From Psychrobacter sp. PG1 (GTDB taxonomy: Bacteria; Pseudomonadota; Gammaproteobacteria; Pseudomonadales; Moraxellaceae), in assembly GCF_014897815.1 (NCBI RefSeq), contig NZ_JABUZG010000084.1:353172-417171 (forward strand): DNA of 64,000 bases, written 5' to 3'. The notes under the pieces are model-generated. The model saw only the letters and a program-made list of their open reading frames with translations. It did no database searches and had not been told where the DNA came from. This document shows positions 29,026 through 39,621 of this stretch, piece after piece. The translations under genes and the position numbers were made by a program. Each line of letters opens with the position of its first letter. Positions within the stretch are counted from its first letter, which is position 1.

Positions 29026-30234
29026 TTACATCAACTTTGCCACAAGTTTGTCCGTAAGGTGACGTGCTATATTATCAATTGCCAGAATATCTTCTATGTC
29101 AGCCATTTCGTTTACCGGTGGCAGCTGTATGTCATTCAAAGCCTGTTCGTTGATATCAGCAATGTCAGTCAGGCGAATTTTCCCAGCCAAAAACGCCGCC
29201 ACGGCAATTTCGTTGGCCGCATTTAAAACAATCGTCGCTTGCGTGCCTGCTTGCATCGCCTGTCTTGCCAAACGCAAACACGCAAATTTTTGCAAATCAG
29301 GCTCAATAAACTCCAAGCCGCTGAGCGCATATAAATCCAGTGGCTGCGAGCCGCTATCGATACGGTCAGGGTAACTGAGCGCATGGGCAATGGGCGTTTT
29401 CATATCTGGACTGCCAAGCTGCGCCAAAAAGCTACCATCGCTATATTCTACCATTGAGTGAATGATACTTTGTGGATGAATCACCACATTTATCTTATTT
29501 TCAGGCAAATCAAACAAATGACAAGCTTCAATCAGCTCAAGCCCTTTATTCATCATCGTTGCTGAATCGACGGATATCTTTTGACCCATTGACCAATTTG
29601 GATGTTTGACCGCTTCAGCGACGTTCGCGTGCTGCATCTGCGCAAACGATTTTTGCAAAAACGGCCCACCAGAGGCCGTTAACCATAGCTTACGCACGCC
29701 GTGGTTTGGCTGATGAATTTGGGTATTGTCCTGCTGAATAGCCAGTGGTAAACACTGAAAAATAGCATTGTGCTCAGAGTCAAGCGGCAGCAAAGTAGCG
29801 TTATGCGTTTTGACGGCAGTAATCATCACTTGCCCTGCCATCACCAGCGCTTCTTTATTCGCTAGTAAAATACGCTTACCTGCACGAGCAGCGGCTAAAG
29901 TAGAAGGCAGACCAGCTGCGCCTACGATCGCAGCGACAACGGTATCCGTCTGCGAATCAGTGGCAATATCGACCAGCCCTGCTTCGCCGCCTACCACATC
30001 GATGTCAAGACCTGCCGCACGGAGTCGCTGGGAAAAATCATCGACTGCGGCGGTCGGTACGCTAACGCGCTTTGGCAAAAACTGCTGGCAAAGTGCAAAC
30101 AGTTTGTCTAAAAGGTGATAGCCTGACAGAGCGTAGACCGTGTAAAGCTGTGGTTGCGCCGCTAATATTGCTAACGTGCTATCGCCAATCGAACCTGTCG
30201 CGCCTAGTACGGCGATGCGTTGCGTCATAACCAT
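29026..30234 (-). CDS. dxr: 1-deoxy-D-xylulose 5-phosphate reductoisomerase
   Basis: Dxr makes MEP from DXP with NADPH, the committed step of isoprenoid synthesis, upstream of undecaprenol. Motifs: the NADPH site LGATGSIGDSTL, ANKEALVMAGQV, SEHNAIFQCL, TASGGPF and SVDSATMMNKGLELIEA with the metal and substrate ligands. The protein has 402 residues, close to E. coli (398). AGG five bases before ATG 30234 supports the start, although ATG 30228 is also possible. It is followed by rseP. Confidence 0.95.
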   Translation of the reverse strand: MVMTQRIAVLGATGSIGDSTLAILAAQPQLYTVYALSGYHLLDKLFALCQQFLPKRVSVPTAAVDDFSQRLRAAGLDIDVVGGEAGLVDIATDSQTDTVVAAIVGAAGLPSTLAAARAGKRILLANKEALVMAGQVMITAVKTHNATLLPLDSEHNAIFQCLPLAIQQDNTQIHQPNHGVRKLWLTASGGPFLQKSFAQMQHANVAEAVKHPNWSMGQKISVDSATMMNKGLELIEACHLFDLPENKINVVIHPQSIIHSMVEYSDGSFLAQLGSPDMKTPIAHALSYPDRIDSGSQPLDLYALSGLEFIEPDLQKFACLRLARQAMQAGTQATIVLNAANEIAVAAFLAGKIRLTDIADINEQALNDIQLPPVNEMADIEDILAIDNIARHLTDKLVAKLM

Positions 30235-30387
30235 CGGTGCCTGTAAATGATACTCTAAAAAACTAAATAAGAAATCGACAAAACGTCTGATAAATAAGAG
30301 ATGGACGATATCCAGTGTATTGATTAGTCACTCATCTCAACTACTATAATTAGGGCGTATCATCGTCTATGAATTATTTTTTCAGTC

Positions 30388-31197
30388 CTAAACCACTATC
30401 AAACCTAACTGCTGTATCGCCCAAAAACCAAGCGCAAATATCGGTGTGGCAGAGAGCAGTGAGTCGATACGGTCAAGCACGCCGCCATGCCCCGGTAAAA
30501 TCGTTCCTGAATCTTTGACATCAGCGCGGCGCTTAAGCATCGACTCAAATAAATCACCAAGTACCGAGGCTAAAATAGTCAAGGCTGATAATGCTACAAA
30601 TGCAACTAACGGCACACCTGTCAATTGCAACTTAAATACACTGATGGCAATAACCACGAGCAGACCAGTGACCAAACCACCAGCCAGCCCTTCCATACTT
30701 TTATTGGGTGAGACGTTCGGTGCCATCTTTCGGCGACCAAGCTTACGCCCCACAAAATAAGCGCCACTATCTGCACACCAGACTAAGAGGAACACATAGA
30801 GCAACCACCATGCTGACAATTGCCACAAATAAAACATCGCCGTAATCGATGCGGTCAATATCACCGCACCCATCAATGCCAGTTTTTTGCCATACCAATT
30901 GGTATGAGTCGGGAACACTCGCACCCAAGACAGCGCCATTAGCCATATAGCCAGTGAAGCCACCCACCAAAATAACCATGTCACTTTAAACATGAGTGAT
31001 ACTAGGGTCAACACCAAAACCAATAGCACAAACAGCGCAGGATGACGCCACTTAGGCATCAGCTTAGTCCATTCGTGAGCGGCGATAATAACGCCAATCG
31101 CTAATAGCGGTGCAAATAAAACAGGGGTTTGGCTCGCAAACATTGCAATACCAACGATAATAACGAGAACAACTGCCGTCTTAATTCGTTGCCACAT
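30388..31197 (-). CDS. cdsA: phosphatidate cytidylyltransferase
   Basis: CdsA joins CTP and phosphatidic acid to form CDP-diacylglycerol for all phospholipids. The 269-residue protein has about eight hydrophobic helices and the C-terminal family signature, which runs from DSGAYFVGRKLGRRKMAP to SMEGL and on to HGGVLDRIDSL. It lies between uppS and dxr, the conserved position. No other promoter or terminator is evident in the 153-base gap to dxr. Confidence 0.93.
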   Translation of the reverse strand: MWQRIKTAVVLVIIVGIAMFASQTPVLFAPLLAIGVIIAAHEWTKLMPKWRHPALFVLLVLVLTLVSLMFKVTWLFWWVASLAIWLMALSWVRVFPTHTNWYGKKLALMGAVILTASITAMFYLWQLSAWWLLYVFLLVWCADSGAYFVGRKLGRRKMAPNVSPNKSMEGLAGGLVTGLLVVIAISVFKLQLTGVPLVAFVALSALTILASVLGDLFESMLKRRADVKDSGTILPGHGGVLDRIDSLLSATPIFALGFWAIQQLGLIVV

Positions 31198-31398
31198 ACT
31201 TATTGAGCCTTATAATAATGAAAAACGCATGGTCAAAACGTGCATTATAGCAGCTAATCTACAATAGCCCACTAATAGCAGTTGACGCTTATTGACGCGG
31301 TTTATTATTTCACAAACAAGCAATATTAACTACTTATACGATAGCGGCTTTGTAAGAGCGTTTTCCTTTACAAAATAACAGGCAAATGCTTAACACCA

Positions 31399-32157
31399 TT
31401 AACGACTTGCTTGCTCTATCACTATCTGCTCACTGGTTTTGCCAAAACGGCGCTGCCGCTGAGCGAACTCTTTTACCATTGCTGCCAACTCATCAGCTGC
31501 AAAATTCGGCCATAATGTCTGGGTAAAGAATAGTTCAGCATAGGCTGACTGCCACAATAAAAAGTTAGAAATTCGGTATTCACCGCCCGTGCGTATCAGC
31601 ATATCTACTGCTGGTGCATCTGCTAATTGCACATAGTTACCGAGCAATTCTTTATTAATATCATCAGCACGTAACTGACCAGCCTCTACTTGCTGCGCCA
31701 GCTGTTTTGCCGCATGGGCAATATCCCATTGCCCACCATAACTGATAGCGATAACTAGAGTCATGGCTTCAAAGTCTGCTGTTTTCGCTTCAGCGTCCGC
31801 CATTAATGCTTGCAAATCATCACTCAGCTGACTGCGGTCACCAATAAAACGCAGACGAATACGATACTCATTCATGCGTGGTATTTGCTCGTGAATAGTC
31901 GAAGCTAACAGTTGCATAAGTAGTGCCACCTCACTGGGCGGGCGTTGCCAATTCTCACTAGAAAATGCAAATACCGTTAATACCTCGATACCCGTATTGA
32001 CGCAATACTCGACGATAGGATCGAGTGCATCTTTGCCAGCCACATGCCCTTGGCCTTTGCCCAAATCATTGGCTTTACCATAACGATTATTGCCATCCAT
32101 GATGATAGCGATATGGCGTGGAAGAAGATCAGGAGCCAAAACGGCTGAAGTGGACAT
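31399..32157 (-). CDS. uppS: undecaprenyl diphosphate synthase
   Basis: UppS is the cis-prenyltransferase that builds C55-PP, the lipid carrier for peptidoglycan and O-antigen. It has the first signature HIAIIMDGNNRYGK, where Asp binds Mg and the diphosphate, then FAFSSENWQRP and the C-terminal IRTGGEYRISNFLLWQ motif. The 252 residues match the family size (E. coli 253). The gap from frr (32158-32445) contains a long hairpin. Confidence 0.95.
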   Translation of the reverse strand: MSTSAVLAPDLLPRHIAIIMDGNNRYGKANDLGKGQGHVAGKDALDPIVEYCVNTGIEVLTVFAFSSENWQRPPSEVALLMQLLASTIHEQIPRMNEYRIRLRFIGDRSQLSDDLQALMADAEAKTADFEAMTLVIAISYGGQWDIAHAAKQLAQQVEAGQLRADDINKELLGNYVQLADAPAVDMLIRTGGEYRISNFLLWQSAYAELFFTQTLWPNFAADELAAMVKEFAQRQRRFGKTSEQIVIEQASR

Positions 32158-32352
32158 AGGCGAAAGTGCTTATTGTTAAGGTAAAATAATAATAACGGCT
32201 GCGATAACGATTAGAAAGCGTCATAACCATAATTCACAAACTTATCATAAACCTATCTATGGGCGTGATTTAGTTTGCAAGATAACGCTTATAAAATACA
32301 GACTGTATCCGATTGATATAACATTGACGCTATTATCGGTACCATCTACACA

Positions 32353-32395
32353 ATAATAAGCAGCCAATAGTACTGACAAATTGGCTGCTTATTAT
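32353..32395 (-). other. 16-base-pair hairpin between frr and uppS
   Basis: ATAATAAGCAGCCAAT (32353-32368) and ATTGGCTGCTTATTAT (32380-32395) are perfect arms around an 11-base loop. In the transcribed direction it is followed by TTATTATTG rather than a clean U-tract. It could be a weak terminator or a processing signal. Confidence 0.75.
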
Positions 32396-32445
32396 AAGGA
32401 TATGACATAACGGATTTTTTCTAAAATGATCGAAAAACCAGTGCT

Positions 32446-33000
32446 TTACACGTCCATCAAGTCAGTTTCTTTTTTGCTCAAACGTTTATCGATGGTTTCG
32501 ATATACTTGTCAGTGATTTTTTGAATATCATCACTCGCGCGGCGCTCGTCGTCTTCTGAGATCTCTTTTTCTTTGGCCAATTCTTTGATGTCATTCATCA
32601 TGTCACGGCGAATATTACGGATAGAAACACGGCTACTTTCTGCTTCTCCACGCGCAAGCTTTTGCATATCGCGGCGTGTCTCTTCTGTCAATGCAGGCAT
32701 TGGCACACGAATCACATCGGCGGTCACTGGGTTGAGACCCAAATCTGCTTCGCGAATGGCCTTGTCAATTGCTTGTACCATGGTACGCTCGAATGGCTGA
32801 ACCATGAGCGTACGTGAGTCTTCAACGTTGACACTCGCCACTTGATTCAAAGGTGTAGGCGACCCATAGTAGCTAACCATCACGCCTGACAACATACCCG
32901 GATGTGCGCGCCCTGTACGGACTTTGCTAAAAGTGCTCTCAAGCGCTTCCAGTGTTTTTTGCATGCGCGCTTCGCCGTCTTGCTTAATCTCTTTGATCAT
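32446..33000 (-). CDS. frr: ribosome recycling factor
   Basis: Frr splits the post-termination ribosome with EF-G. The 184-residue protein has the family features [40 protein letters not shown] and the C-terminal helix with [17 protein letters not shown] a few bases before the ATG is a good Shine-Dalgarno. Just upstream, ATTTATCG-CTAT-CGATAAAT (33012-33031) forms a small hairpin that may affect start access. It follows pyrH by 171 bases, as in most bacteria. Confidence 0.96.
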   Translation of the reverse strand: MIKEIKQDGEARMQKTLEALESTFSKVRTGRAHPGMLSGVMVSYYGSPTPLNQVASVNVEDSRTLMVQPFERTMVQAIDKAIREADLGLNPVTADVIRVPMPALTEETRRDMQKLARGEAESSRVSIRNIRRDMMNDIKELAKEKEISEDDERRASDDIQKITDKYIETIDKRLSKKETDLMDV

Positions 33001-33171
33001 TAGATATCCTTATTTATCGCTATCGATAAATCATTCATTTGTTAGTAAATATACGGGTGTTCACTATTAATTATTAGCGACTGTAGTTATTAACGACCAA
33101 TCTAAGTTTAATGACTGGTATTCTCGTATTAATATTTAGGGCGTTCAGAGCGTTTAAAGTATTCAGGCAAA

Positions 33172-33897
33172 TCAGTGATAAACGCGTGTGCCTTCATTTT
33201 CGCCCATAATGACGTTTAATAATGCATTAGGCTTGGTCATATCAAACACTTGTAGCGGCACGTTGTGCTCACGGCATAAGGCAATGGCAGTTAAATCCAT
33301 CACGCCAAGTTTTTGCTCTAATACTTCATCAAAAGTTAAACCATCATATTTAACTGCATCGTCATGTAAGCTTGGGTCTTTGTCATAAACGCCATCAACT
33401 TTGGTGGCTTTTAAAATCAAGCCAGCTTCGATCTCGATACCGCGTAAGCAAGCAGCCGTATCAGTGGTAAAGAAAGGGTTGCCCGTACCAGCAACAAAGA
33501 TACATACTTCGCCATTTTTGAGATAGCGAATGGCATTGCGACTGCTATAGCTTTCGGTCACTTCACCAATTGGCAAGGCTGACATCAGGCGGGTTTTAAT
33601 ATTGCGGCGCTCAAGCGCATCACGCATCGCCAGACCGTTCATAACGGTTGCTAACATACCCATTTGATCACCAGTCACACGACCGACTAAGCCTTCTTGT
33701 TGCAACTGCGCGCCGCGATATAAGTTACCGCCGCCGACCACGATACCGACTTGAACACCAAGACCACGCAAATGGGCGATAGACAAGCTCATCTTATCGA
33801 GCACTTCGCTATCAATTCCCATCTCTTTGCCACCAGCTAAGGCTTCACCAGAGAGTTTCAGCAAGATACGAGAGTAACGCGGGTTTTTGTCAGACAT
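33172..33897 (-). CDS. pyrH: uridylate kinase
   Basis: PyrH phosphorylates UMP to UDP and is hexameric with allosteric GTP/UTP control. The 241-residue sequence has [13 protein letters not shown] at the N-terminus, [28 protein letters not shown] and [20 protein letters not shown], all diagnostic. In many genomes rpsB-tsf precede it; here rimO does. It is probably the first gene of the long minus-strand cluster, with its promoter in the 228-base gap after rimO. Confidence 0.96.
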   Translation of the reverse strand: MSDKNPRYSRILLKLSGEALAGGKEMGIDSEVLDKMSLSIAHLRGLGVQVGIVVGGGNLYRGAQLQQEGLVGRVTGDQMGMLATVMNGLAMRDALERRNIKTRLMSALPIGEVTESYSSRNAIRYLKNGEVCIFVAGTGNPFFTTDTAACLRGIEIEAGLILKATKVDGVYDKDPSLHDDAVKYDGLTFDEVLEQKLGVMDLTAIALCREHNVPLQVFDMTKPNALLNVIMGENEGTRVYH

Positions 33898-34125
33898 GAG
33901 GTCACCTTGTTAGCATTAAATTATAATTAAAATGAGCGGTAAAACACAAATAGAGTTTGCCTTCGAATTTACTCGAAGTGTCATCACCGAGGTACTATGT
34001 AGCAAGCACCGCAACTGATGACAAACGTGTAAAAAGGCTAAATTGCGCTAATTGTAGCAAAAACTGCCCGCGATTGGGCAATTTTCACTCGTATATTGTA
34101 GTGACTAATCAGCTACAGTGACTGC

Positions 34126-35730
34126 TTAGCATTTGTAACTGGCAAACAAATCATATTCGCTAGCGTCATCAATCGTGACCGTTAGGAATTGTCCGACTTT
34201 AACTTGAGCGGTAATCTCATCGACATAGACATGACCGTCAATCTCTGGTGCGTCAGCATAGCTACGACAAATCGCAACGCCCTCTTCACTATCAATTTCG
34301 TCGACCAATACCATCAAGGTTTTACCGACTTTCTCTTGTAGCTTTTGCGCTGAGATGTCTTGTTGCAGCGTCATCAAACGCTCATAGCGCTCTTGCTTAA
34401 TCTCTTCTGGCACATGATTTGGCAGGTCATTAGCCACTGCGCCTTCGACTTCTGAATAGGTAAACGCGCCAACACGATCAAGGCGAGCTTCTACTAACCA
34501 ATCGAGCAAGCATTGGAAATCTTCTTCTGTCTCGCCAGGGAAGCCCACAACGAAGGTTGAGCGAATGACGATATCAGGGCAAATCTCACGCCATGCATGG
34601 ATACGCGCCAAGGTGTTTTCGCTATGCGCTGGGCGTTTCATCGCTTTTAGGATGCGATGGCTAGCATGTTGGAACGGAATATCGAGATAAGGCAGTAGCT
34701 TCTTCTCGCCCATTAGCTCAACCACTTTATCGACATGCGGATATGGATAGACATAATGCAAGCGCACCCAAATGCCTAAATCATTTAAGGCTTGGCACAA
34801 GTCATAAAACTTCGACTTCAGCGGCATACCGTTCCAAAAACTGGTCTTATATTTCAAATCCAGTCCATAAGCAGAGGTATCTTGCGAAATAATAAGCAAT
34901 TCTTTCACGCCAGCATTTTTCAGCGCCAGCGCTTCATTCATCACACTGTCAATCGGACGTGAAACCAAGTCTCCACGTAAGCTTGGAATGATGCAGAAAG
35001 TACAACGATGGTTGCAACCTTCTGATATTTTTAGATAAGCATAATGGCTTGGCGTCAATTTGATACCCGCTTCATTAATCAAATCTATCTTTGGATCATA
35101 ACCAGCGTCCTGACTGCGGTCAGGCTTGGGCACATGCAGCGAAACGGCTCTAATGACTTCATCATAAGCATGAGCGCCAGTTACAGCTAGCACGGCTGGG
35201 TGCATTTCACGGATTTTGTCCGCTTCTTTACCCAAGCAACCAGTAACGATTACTTTACCGTTTTTGCTAATCGCTTCGCCGATGGCATCAAGCGACTCTT
35301 GTACCGCAGACTCGATAAAGCCACAGGTATTGACCACCACTAAATCAGCGCCTTCATAATCGCTCGCCACTTGATAACCATCACGGCTAAGCTCAGTGAT
35401 AATGCGCTCACTATCGACCAAGGCTTTTGGGCAACCTAGTGACACAAATCCAATCTTTGGCGCTGCACTAACTGGCATCGTAGCAGTCGCATTGGCAGTC
35501 ATTACATCACTACTTTGGGCTACACTACGGTTTTGATTGTGGTTGGCTTTATGATGGTAAGGTTGGTTAGTGTTTGCTTGACTAACATCTGCCTGATTGT
35601 CTTGTGCTATATTTGGTTTGGCAGGATTAAAAACGGTGACAGTGTCTTTTAACATAGGATCTGTTGGTGTAGAAGTTGACGGTGAAGTAGTAACAGTCGT
35701 ATTAACCGACTCGGTAGAAGTGTTGGGCAT
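34126..35730 (-). CDS. rimO: ribosomal protein S12 methylthiotransferase RimO with N-terminal extension
   Basis: RimO is a radical SAM enzyme that methylthiolates an Asp of ribosomal protein S12. It has the N-terminal UPF0004 domain ([40 protein letters not shown] with cluster cysteines), the radical SAM motif CNHRCTFC, and a C-terminal TRAM domain. The start chosen is ATG 35730, with AAGG 6 bases upstream; the frame opens to 35784. From this start about 90 Thr/Asn/Gln-rich residues precede the catalytic region, an extension absent from the 441-residue E. coli protein. It stands divergent from ntrB. Confidence 0.93.
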   Translation of the reverse strand: MPNTSTESVNTTVTTSPSTSTPTDPMLKDTVTVFNPAKPNIAQDNQADVSQANTNQPYHHKANHNQNRSVAQSSDVMTANATATMPVSAAPKIGFVSLGCPKALVDSERIITELSRDGYQVASDYEGADLVVVNTCGFIESAVQESLDAIGEAISKNGKVIVTGCLGKEADKIREMHPAVLAVTGAHAYDEVIRAVSLHVPKPDRSQDAGYDPKIDLINEAGIKLTPSHYAYLKISEGCNHRCTFCIIPSLRGDLVSRPIDSVMNEALALKNAGVKELLIISQDTSAYGLDLKYKTSFWNGMPLKSKFYDLCQALNDLGIWVRLHYVYPYPHVDKVVELMGEKKLLPYLDIPFQHASHRILKAMKRPAHSENTLARIHAWREICPDIVIRSTFVVGFPGETEEDFQCLLDWLVEARLDRVGAFTYSEVEGAVANDLPNHVPEEIKQERYERLMTLQQDISAQKLQEKVGKTLMVLVDEIDSEEGVAICRSYADAPEIDGHVYVDEITAQVKVGQFLTVTIDDASEYDLFASYKC

Positions 35731-35865
35731 GGCTGACCTTGCTAGAGATAAATTGGCTGTGCGCATTGTACGTTTTTTTTGCAAAAATCGCCAGTTTTGC
35801 CGCTCTATAGTGTTGATTTATGGTTAAATATTATATCGCGTCTTCTTTTATTCTAGGCAATAGCC

Positions 35866-37281
35866 ATGACAACCCATTTGACAACTGTAAAACCGACACC
35901 TGACTTAGCATTTATGTCACAGCATTTGTTCACCGCTATTTTATGGATCAATGATGATTTATCGATCACTTGGCTAAATGCCCAAGCCGAACAACTACTC
36001 GCTATTAGTAGTGGACGCTTACTGGGTCAGTCTATATTGACCCTGCTTGCATCCGAAGCATCCAAAGCGTTGAAATCAGCCGATAGCAACCATGACATTG
36101 ACAACCATGTAACTGTCGATAAAAGTAGTGGTGAAGATACTCATGAACAAACTTGCTCTTTAAAAGAACGATTTCAGCAAGCAAAGCAGTATCAACAACC
36201 CTTTATCGATCATGATCACCTTATCAGCACACCGCTAAATGGTAATTTATCATTCTCAGTTGATTATAGCGTGACCCCTGTCATTTATGAGCAGCAACCT
36301 TATTTTATTATTGAGATGTGGGGCAAGGATCGCCAAAGTCGTATATCAGAGGAGCAACGCCAACAGCAGCAATATAATGTTGCCCGTCATATGCTGCGCT
36401 CGGTCGCTCATGAAATCAAAAATCCGCTTGCTGGTATTCGCGGGGCGGCGCAATTATTACAGCGGCAATTCATCAAATTCAGTGACACCTCGCCTCTTAA
36501 TAGTGCTCCTCCTGCTATTATTGGTACAAACCCTATGGTAAACCCAAATAGCCATCTGCAAAAAACGGCTGAAAAACTGCGTAATTATACTGATATTATT
36601 ATTTCAGAAACGGATCGTCTAACCCACCTTATTGGGAAATTCCTTGGCTCCAATCAATTACCAAATTGGCAAACGCTAAATATCCATGAGCCACTGGAGC
36701 ATGTTTTATCTTTGGTCGTCAATCAATATCCGCAAGTGACGCTACAGCGCGATTATGATTTGTCACTGCCTGAGTTATGCGCTGATAAAGATCAGCTAAT
36801 ACAGGTGTTTTTAAATCTGATTAATAATGCCTGTGAATCGATGACTGAGTTTGAGCAAACGCTGCAGCAAAGAGAGTTGTCCGAGCCTAAGGCGCAACAA
36901 CCTGTCACTTCACAAATGAGCAATAACGACAGCGCCAGTTATAAGCCAACGCTGCACATTCAAACCCGCATTGCCTTTCAACATACCATTGCTGGGCAAC
37001 AGCACAAGCGAGTGCTACAAATCAATATTGCCGATAACGGTTCAGGCATTGATCCAGCATTGATCGGACAGATATTTTTCCCAATGGTGACCAGCCGTGC
37101 CGCAGGGACGGGGCTAGGATTGTCTATCGTGCAAGATATCATCAGTCATCACCATGGTATGATTGACGTAAGCTCCCAGCAATCAAAAAACCTTAACGAC
37201 AGTGTCAAAAATAATCATAACCATCAACACACCAGTTTTACGCTGTACTTGCCTTTCAATCAGCCAGCGCACCATGCTTAA
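35866..37281 (+). CDS. glnL: nitrogen regulation sensor kinase NtrB
   Basis: NtrB (GlnL) controls NtrC phosphorylation under the PII protein. The 471-residue cytosolic protein has an N-terminal PAS domain (about 20-160), the H-box SVAHEIKNPLAGIRGAAQLL with phospho-His at about 182, an N-box FLNLINNACESMTE, and the G boxes DNGSGID and GTGLGLSIVQDI. Polar insertions after the H-box (about 205-230) and after the N-box (about 325-365) make it longer than E. coli NtrB (349). No membrane segment is seen. ntrC follows 83 bases later. The gene symbol is given by analogy with E. coli. Confidence 0.92.
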   Translation: MTTHLTTVKPTPDLAFMSQHLFTAILWINDDLSITWLNAQAEQLLAISSGRLLGQSILTLLASEASKALKSADSNHDIDNHVTVDKSSGEDTHEQTCSLKERFQQAKQYQQPFIDHDHLISTPLNGNLSFSVDYSVTPVIYEQQPYFIIEMWGKDRQSRISEEQRQQQQYNVARHMLRSVAHEIKNPLAGIRGAAQLLQRQFIKFSDTSPLNSAPPAIIGTNPMVNPNSHLQKTAEKLRNYTDIIISETDRLTHLIGKFLGSNQLPNWQTLNIHEPLEHVLSLVVNQYPQVTLQRDYDLSLPELCADKDQLIQVFLNLINNACESMTEFEQTLQQRELSEPKAQQPVTSQMSNNDSASYKPTLHIQTRIAFQHTIAGQQHKRVLQINIADNGSGIDPALIGQIFFPMVTSRAAGTGLGLSIVQDIISHHHGMIDVSSQQSKNLNDSVKNNHNHQHTSFTLYLPFNQPAHHA

Positions 37282-37364
37282 AACAGCCAGCACCCAAGGC
37301 TTAGAAACCATGACCTAACCTATGAAACAATCACCCTGAATCACTTGCTTATTAGGCCTGATAA

Positions 37365-39197
37365 ATGACTGCATATAATGACCACGCCACATCTAACAGC
37401 GACAATCAAGGCTCTGCCCAAACATCAGACAATCAAGAGTCTGATAAACGAGAACCTGATAATCAAGCTACAAAAGTAACGGTCAATAATGCGCCCGATG
37501 CTAACCCTGCAACGTTATGGCTTATCGATGACGATGCAGCCCTGCGTTTGGTATTGGCAGATACTTTTGAAGATGCAGGCTTAAACGTTATTAGCTTTAC
37601 CCAAGCGCAAGCGGCGTGGACACGCCTCAACGATATTTTGCAACAGCAGGAATCAGCCGCTCAGTTGCCCGATGTGATATTGACTGATATTCGTATGCCC
37701 ATGATGGACGGGTTGTCTTTTAGTGATTGGGTACATGAGCATTTCCCTAAGCTTCCCATTGTCATTATGACGGCGCATTCCGACCTCACCTCTGCTATTA
37801 ATAGCTATCAAACAGGTGCTTTTGAATATCTGCCAAAACCTTTTGACTTAGATGATGCAGTCGTCACGATTTATAAAGCCATTAATTATCAACCCAATAT
37901 GTTGGCAGCGGCGGTAGCAAACTCAACAGCTGAACCTGCTCCGAAGACCATTACCAAAAATCCATCAAATACTTTACCCAATATGCAGGTAAAACCTGAT
38001 ACCAGACCCAAGCTTGCTAACAAGGCTACTCTGGTCAGCAAAACCAATAAAACATCCAGCCCTAAAATCAAAGTTAAACCGGTCATCAGCGTTAATGACA
38101 ATCCAAGTGGCATCATTGGGCAATCACAAGCGATGCAGACGGTGTTTCGTGCCATTGGCAGACTGGCACACTCACCCATTACTGTCTTGATTACTGGTGA
38201 ATCAGGTACGGGTAAAGAATTGGTCGCCAGTGCGTTGCACCAGCATTCACCGCGTCACCAGCAACCTTTTATTGCCCTCAATATGGCCGCCATTCCACAT
38301 GATTTGATTGAATCTGAATTATTTGGTCACGAAAAAGGAGCGTTTACTGGTGCGACGACGACGCGACAAGGGCGTTTTGAGCAAGCGGATGGTGGAACAT
38401 TATTTCTAGATGAAATTGGCGATATGCCTTATAGTACCCAAACTCGGCTGCTACGAGTACTGGCCAATGGTGAGTTTTTTCGCGTCGGTGGACAGCAGCC
38501 GGTCAAAGTGAATGTACGCATCATTGCCGCTACTCATCAAAACTTAGAAGAACTGGTCAAACAAGGCAAATTCCGTGAAGATCTGTTTTATCGCCTCAAT
38601 GTAATTCGCTTGCCCCTGCCGCCATTACGGACACGACCTGAAGACATTCCAGCATTAGCCCATTACTTTATGCAGCGCGCTGCTGAACAGATGAATAGTG
38701 CAGAGAAACAGTTACATCCGACAGCGCTACACATCATGCAGGCTTTTGAGTGGCGTGGCAATGTCCGCCAACTTGAGAATGTCTGCCTTTGGTTGACCGT
38801 AATGGCCACAGGCGACACCGTGATGGTGGATGATTTGCCACCAGAGCTGCTAGAAAACATCCCATCTAACCTAGAGCCACATCTAGAACAAGACTTGTAT
38901 AGTGAGGATACAAATAACCAAAACCATATTACACAAAGTCAGCTGACCTCTAACATTACCAGTTGGCAGCAAGCGCTGGCTGTTTGGGCTAAGCAATCTC
39001 TACAAACAGGAGAAACCGATATCTTGCAGACGGCAACCCCTGAGTTTGAACGCGTTTTATTGACGGCAGCGCTCAACCATAGTGGTGGCAAAAAGATCGC
39101 TGCTGCTAATTTACTCGGTTGGGGGCGCAATACCCTGACACGTAAATTACAGCAATTAGATATTTCTTCAGAAGAAGGACAAAATAATCGTTATTAA
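37365..39197 (+). CDS. glnG: nitrogen regulator NtrC (sigma-54 activator)
   Basis: NtrC activates sigma-54 promoters for nitrogen assimilation when phosphorylated by NtrB. Order of parts: a polar N-terminus of about 45 residues, receiver with phospho-Asp in [11 protein letters not shown] (about D108), a long polar linker (about 190-245), AAA+ domain with GESGTGKE (about 278) and the sigma-54 contact motif GAFTGA (about 325), and a C-terminal Fis-type helix-turn-helix ending [20 protein letters not shown]. At 610 residues it is longer than E. coli NtrC (469) owing to the N-terminus and linkers. It forms an operon with ntrB. Confidence 0.94.
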   Translation: MTAYNDHATSNSDNQGSAQTSDNQESDKREPDNQATKVTVNNAPDANPATLWLIDDDAALRLVLADTFEDAGLNVISFTQAQAAWTRLNDILQQQESAAQLPDVILTDIRMPMMDGLSFSDWVHEHFPKLPIVIMTAHSDLTSAINSYQTGAFEYLPKPFDLDDAVVTIYKAINYQPNMLAAAVANSTAEPAPKTITKNPSNTLPNMQVKPDTRPKLANKATLVSKTNKTSSPKIKVKPVISVNDNPSGIIGQSQAMQTVFRAIGRLAHSPITVLITGESGTGKELVASALHQHSPRHQQPFIALNMAAIPHDLIESELFGHEKGAFTGATTTRQGRFEQADGGTLFLDEIGDMPYSTQTRLLRVLANGEFFRVGGQQPVKVNVRIIAATHQNLEELVKQGKFREDLFYRLNVIRLPLPPLRTRPEDIPALAHYFMQRAAEQMNSAEKQLHPTALHIMQAFEWRGNVRQLENVCLWLTVMATGDTVMVDDLPPELLENIPSNLEPHLEQDLYSEDTNNQNHITQSQLTSNITSWQQALAVWAKQSLQTGETDILQTATPEFERVLLTAALNHSGGKKIAAANLLGWGRNTLTRKLQQLDISSEEGQNNRY

Positions 39198-39295
39198 AGG
39201 CGCAAATTCATAAGACTAAATATCATTAATATCAATAACTTATAAATATAAGTGAAAATAAATGATAAATATTCAAAAATAATTGCAAATAGGGG

Positions 39296-39323
39296 TTGCC
39301 AAACGTTTCAAACTCTATATAAT
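39296..39323 (+). promoter_or_regulatory. sigma-70 promoter of tRNA-Leu
   Basis: TTGCCA (39296-39301) and TATAAT (39318-39323) with a 16-base spacer, about 90 bases before the tRNA. It resembles the promoter ahead of tRNA-Val at the window end (TTGACA/TATAAT, also a 16-base spacer). Confidence 0.72.
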
Positions 39324-39412
39324 AGCCAACCACTGAGACGCACTACCGAATCAGTTAACTGTCTATATTGTGTTTGAGTTTAAACGCTAATAATGATAGA
39401 GTAACGGAAAAT

Positions 39413-39497
39413 GGGGCTGTGGCGGAATTGGTAGACGCACCAGATTTAGGTTCTGGCGCCGCAAGGTGTGAGAGTTCGAGTCTCTCCAGCCCCACCA
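39413..39497 (+). tRNA. tRNA-Leu (anticodon UAG)
   Basis: The 85-base gene folds with acceptor GGGGCTG/CAGCCCC, a D arm, anticodon stem CCAGA/TCTGG around loop TTTAGGT, a long variable arm as in type II tRNAs, T arm and an encoded CCA. The anticodon TAG reads CUN leucine codons. Confidence 0.97.
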
Positions 39498-39532
39498 TTT
39501 TCGGATAGTACATCTTTGACCAAATATCAAAG

Positions 39533-39556
39533 CCTGCTTTTTAGCAGGTTTTTTTG
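39533..39556 (+). terminator. terminator after tRNA-Leu
   Basis: CCTGC and GCAGG form a short stem with loop TTTTTA, followed by seven T. It lies about 35 bases after the tRNA. Confidence 0.85.
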
Positions 39557-39621
39557 TGTCTGTTCTTTTTGTATTTAGAGTGTGGTGGATTTATATTTTC
39601 CGATTTATTTTCGTAGAGCCA

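Noticed and set aside
29016..29035. Hairpin GTTGAT/ATCAAC around the dxr stop codon
   Set aside because: Only six base pairs and it spans coding sequence; chance is likely.
29768..30118. 116-codon frame antisense to dxr
   Set aside because: Full overlap with a conserved enzyme; composition rich in Ser/Ala as in shadow frames.
31349..31374. TTTGTAA/TTACAAA hairpin in the cdsA-uppS gap
   Set aside because: AT-rich 7-bp arms are not strong enough to count with the other intercistronic hairpins.
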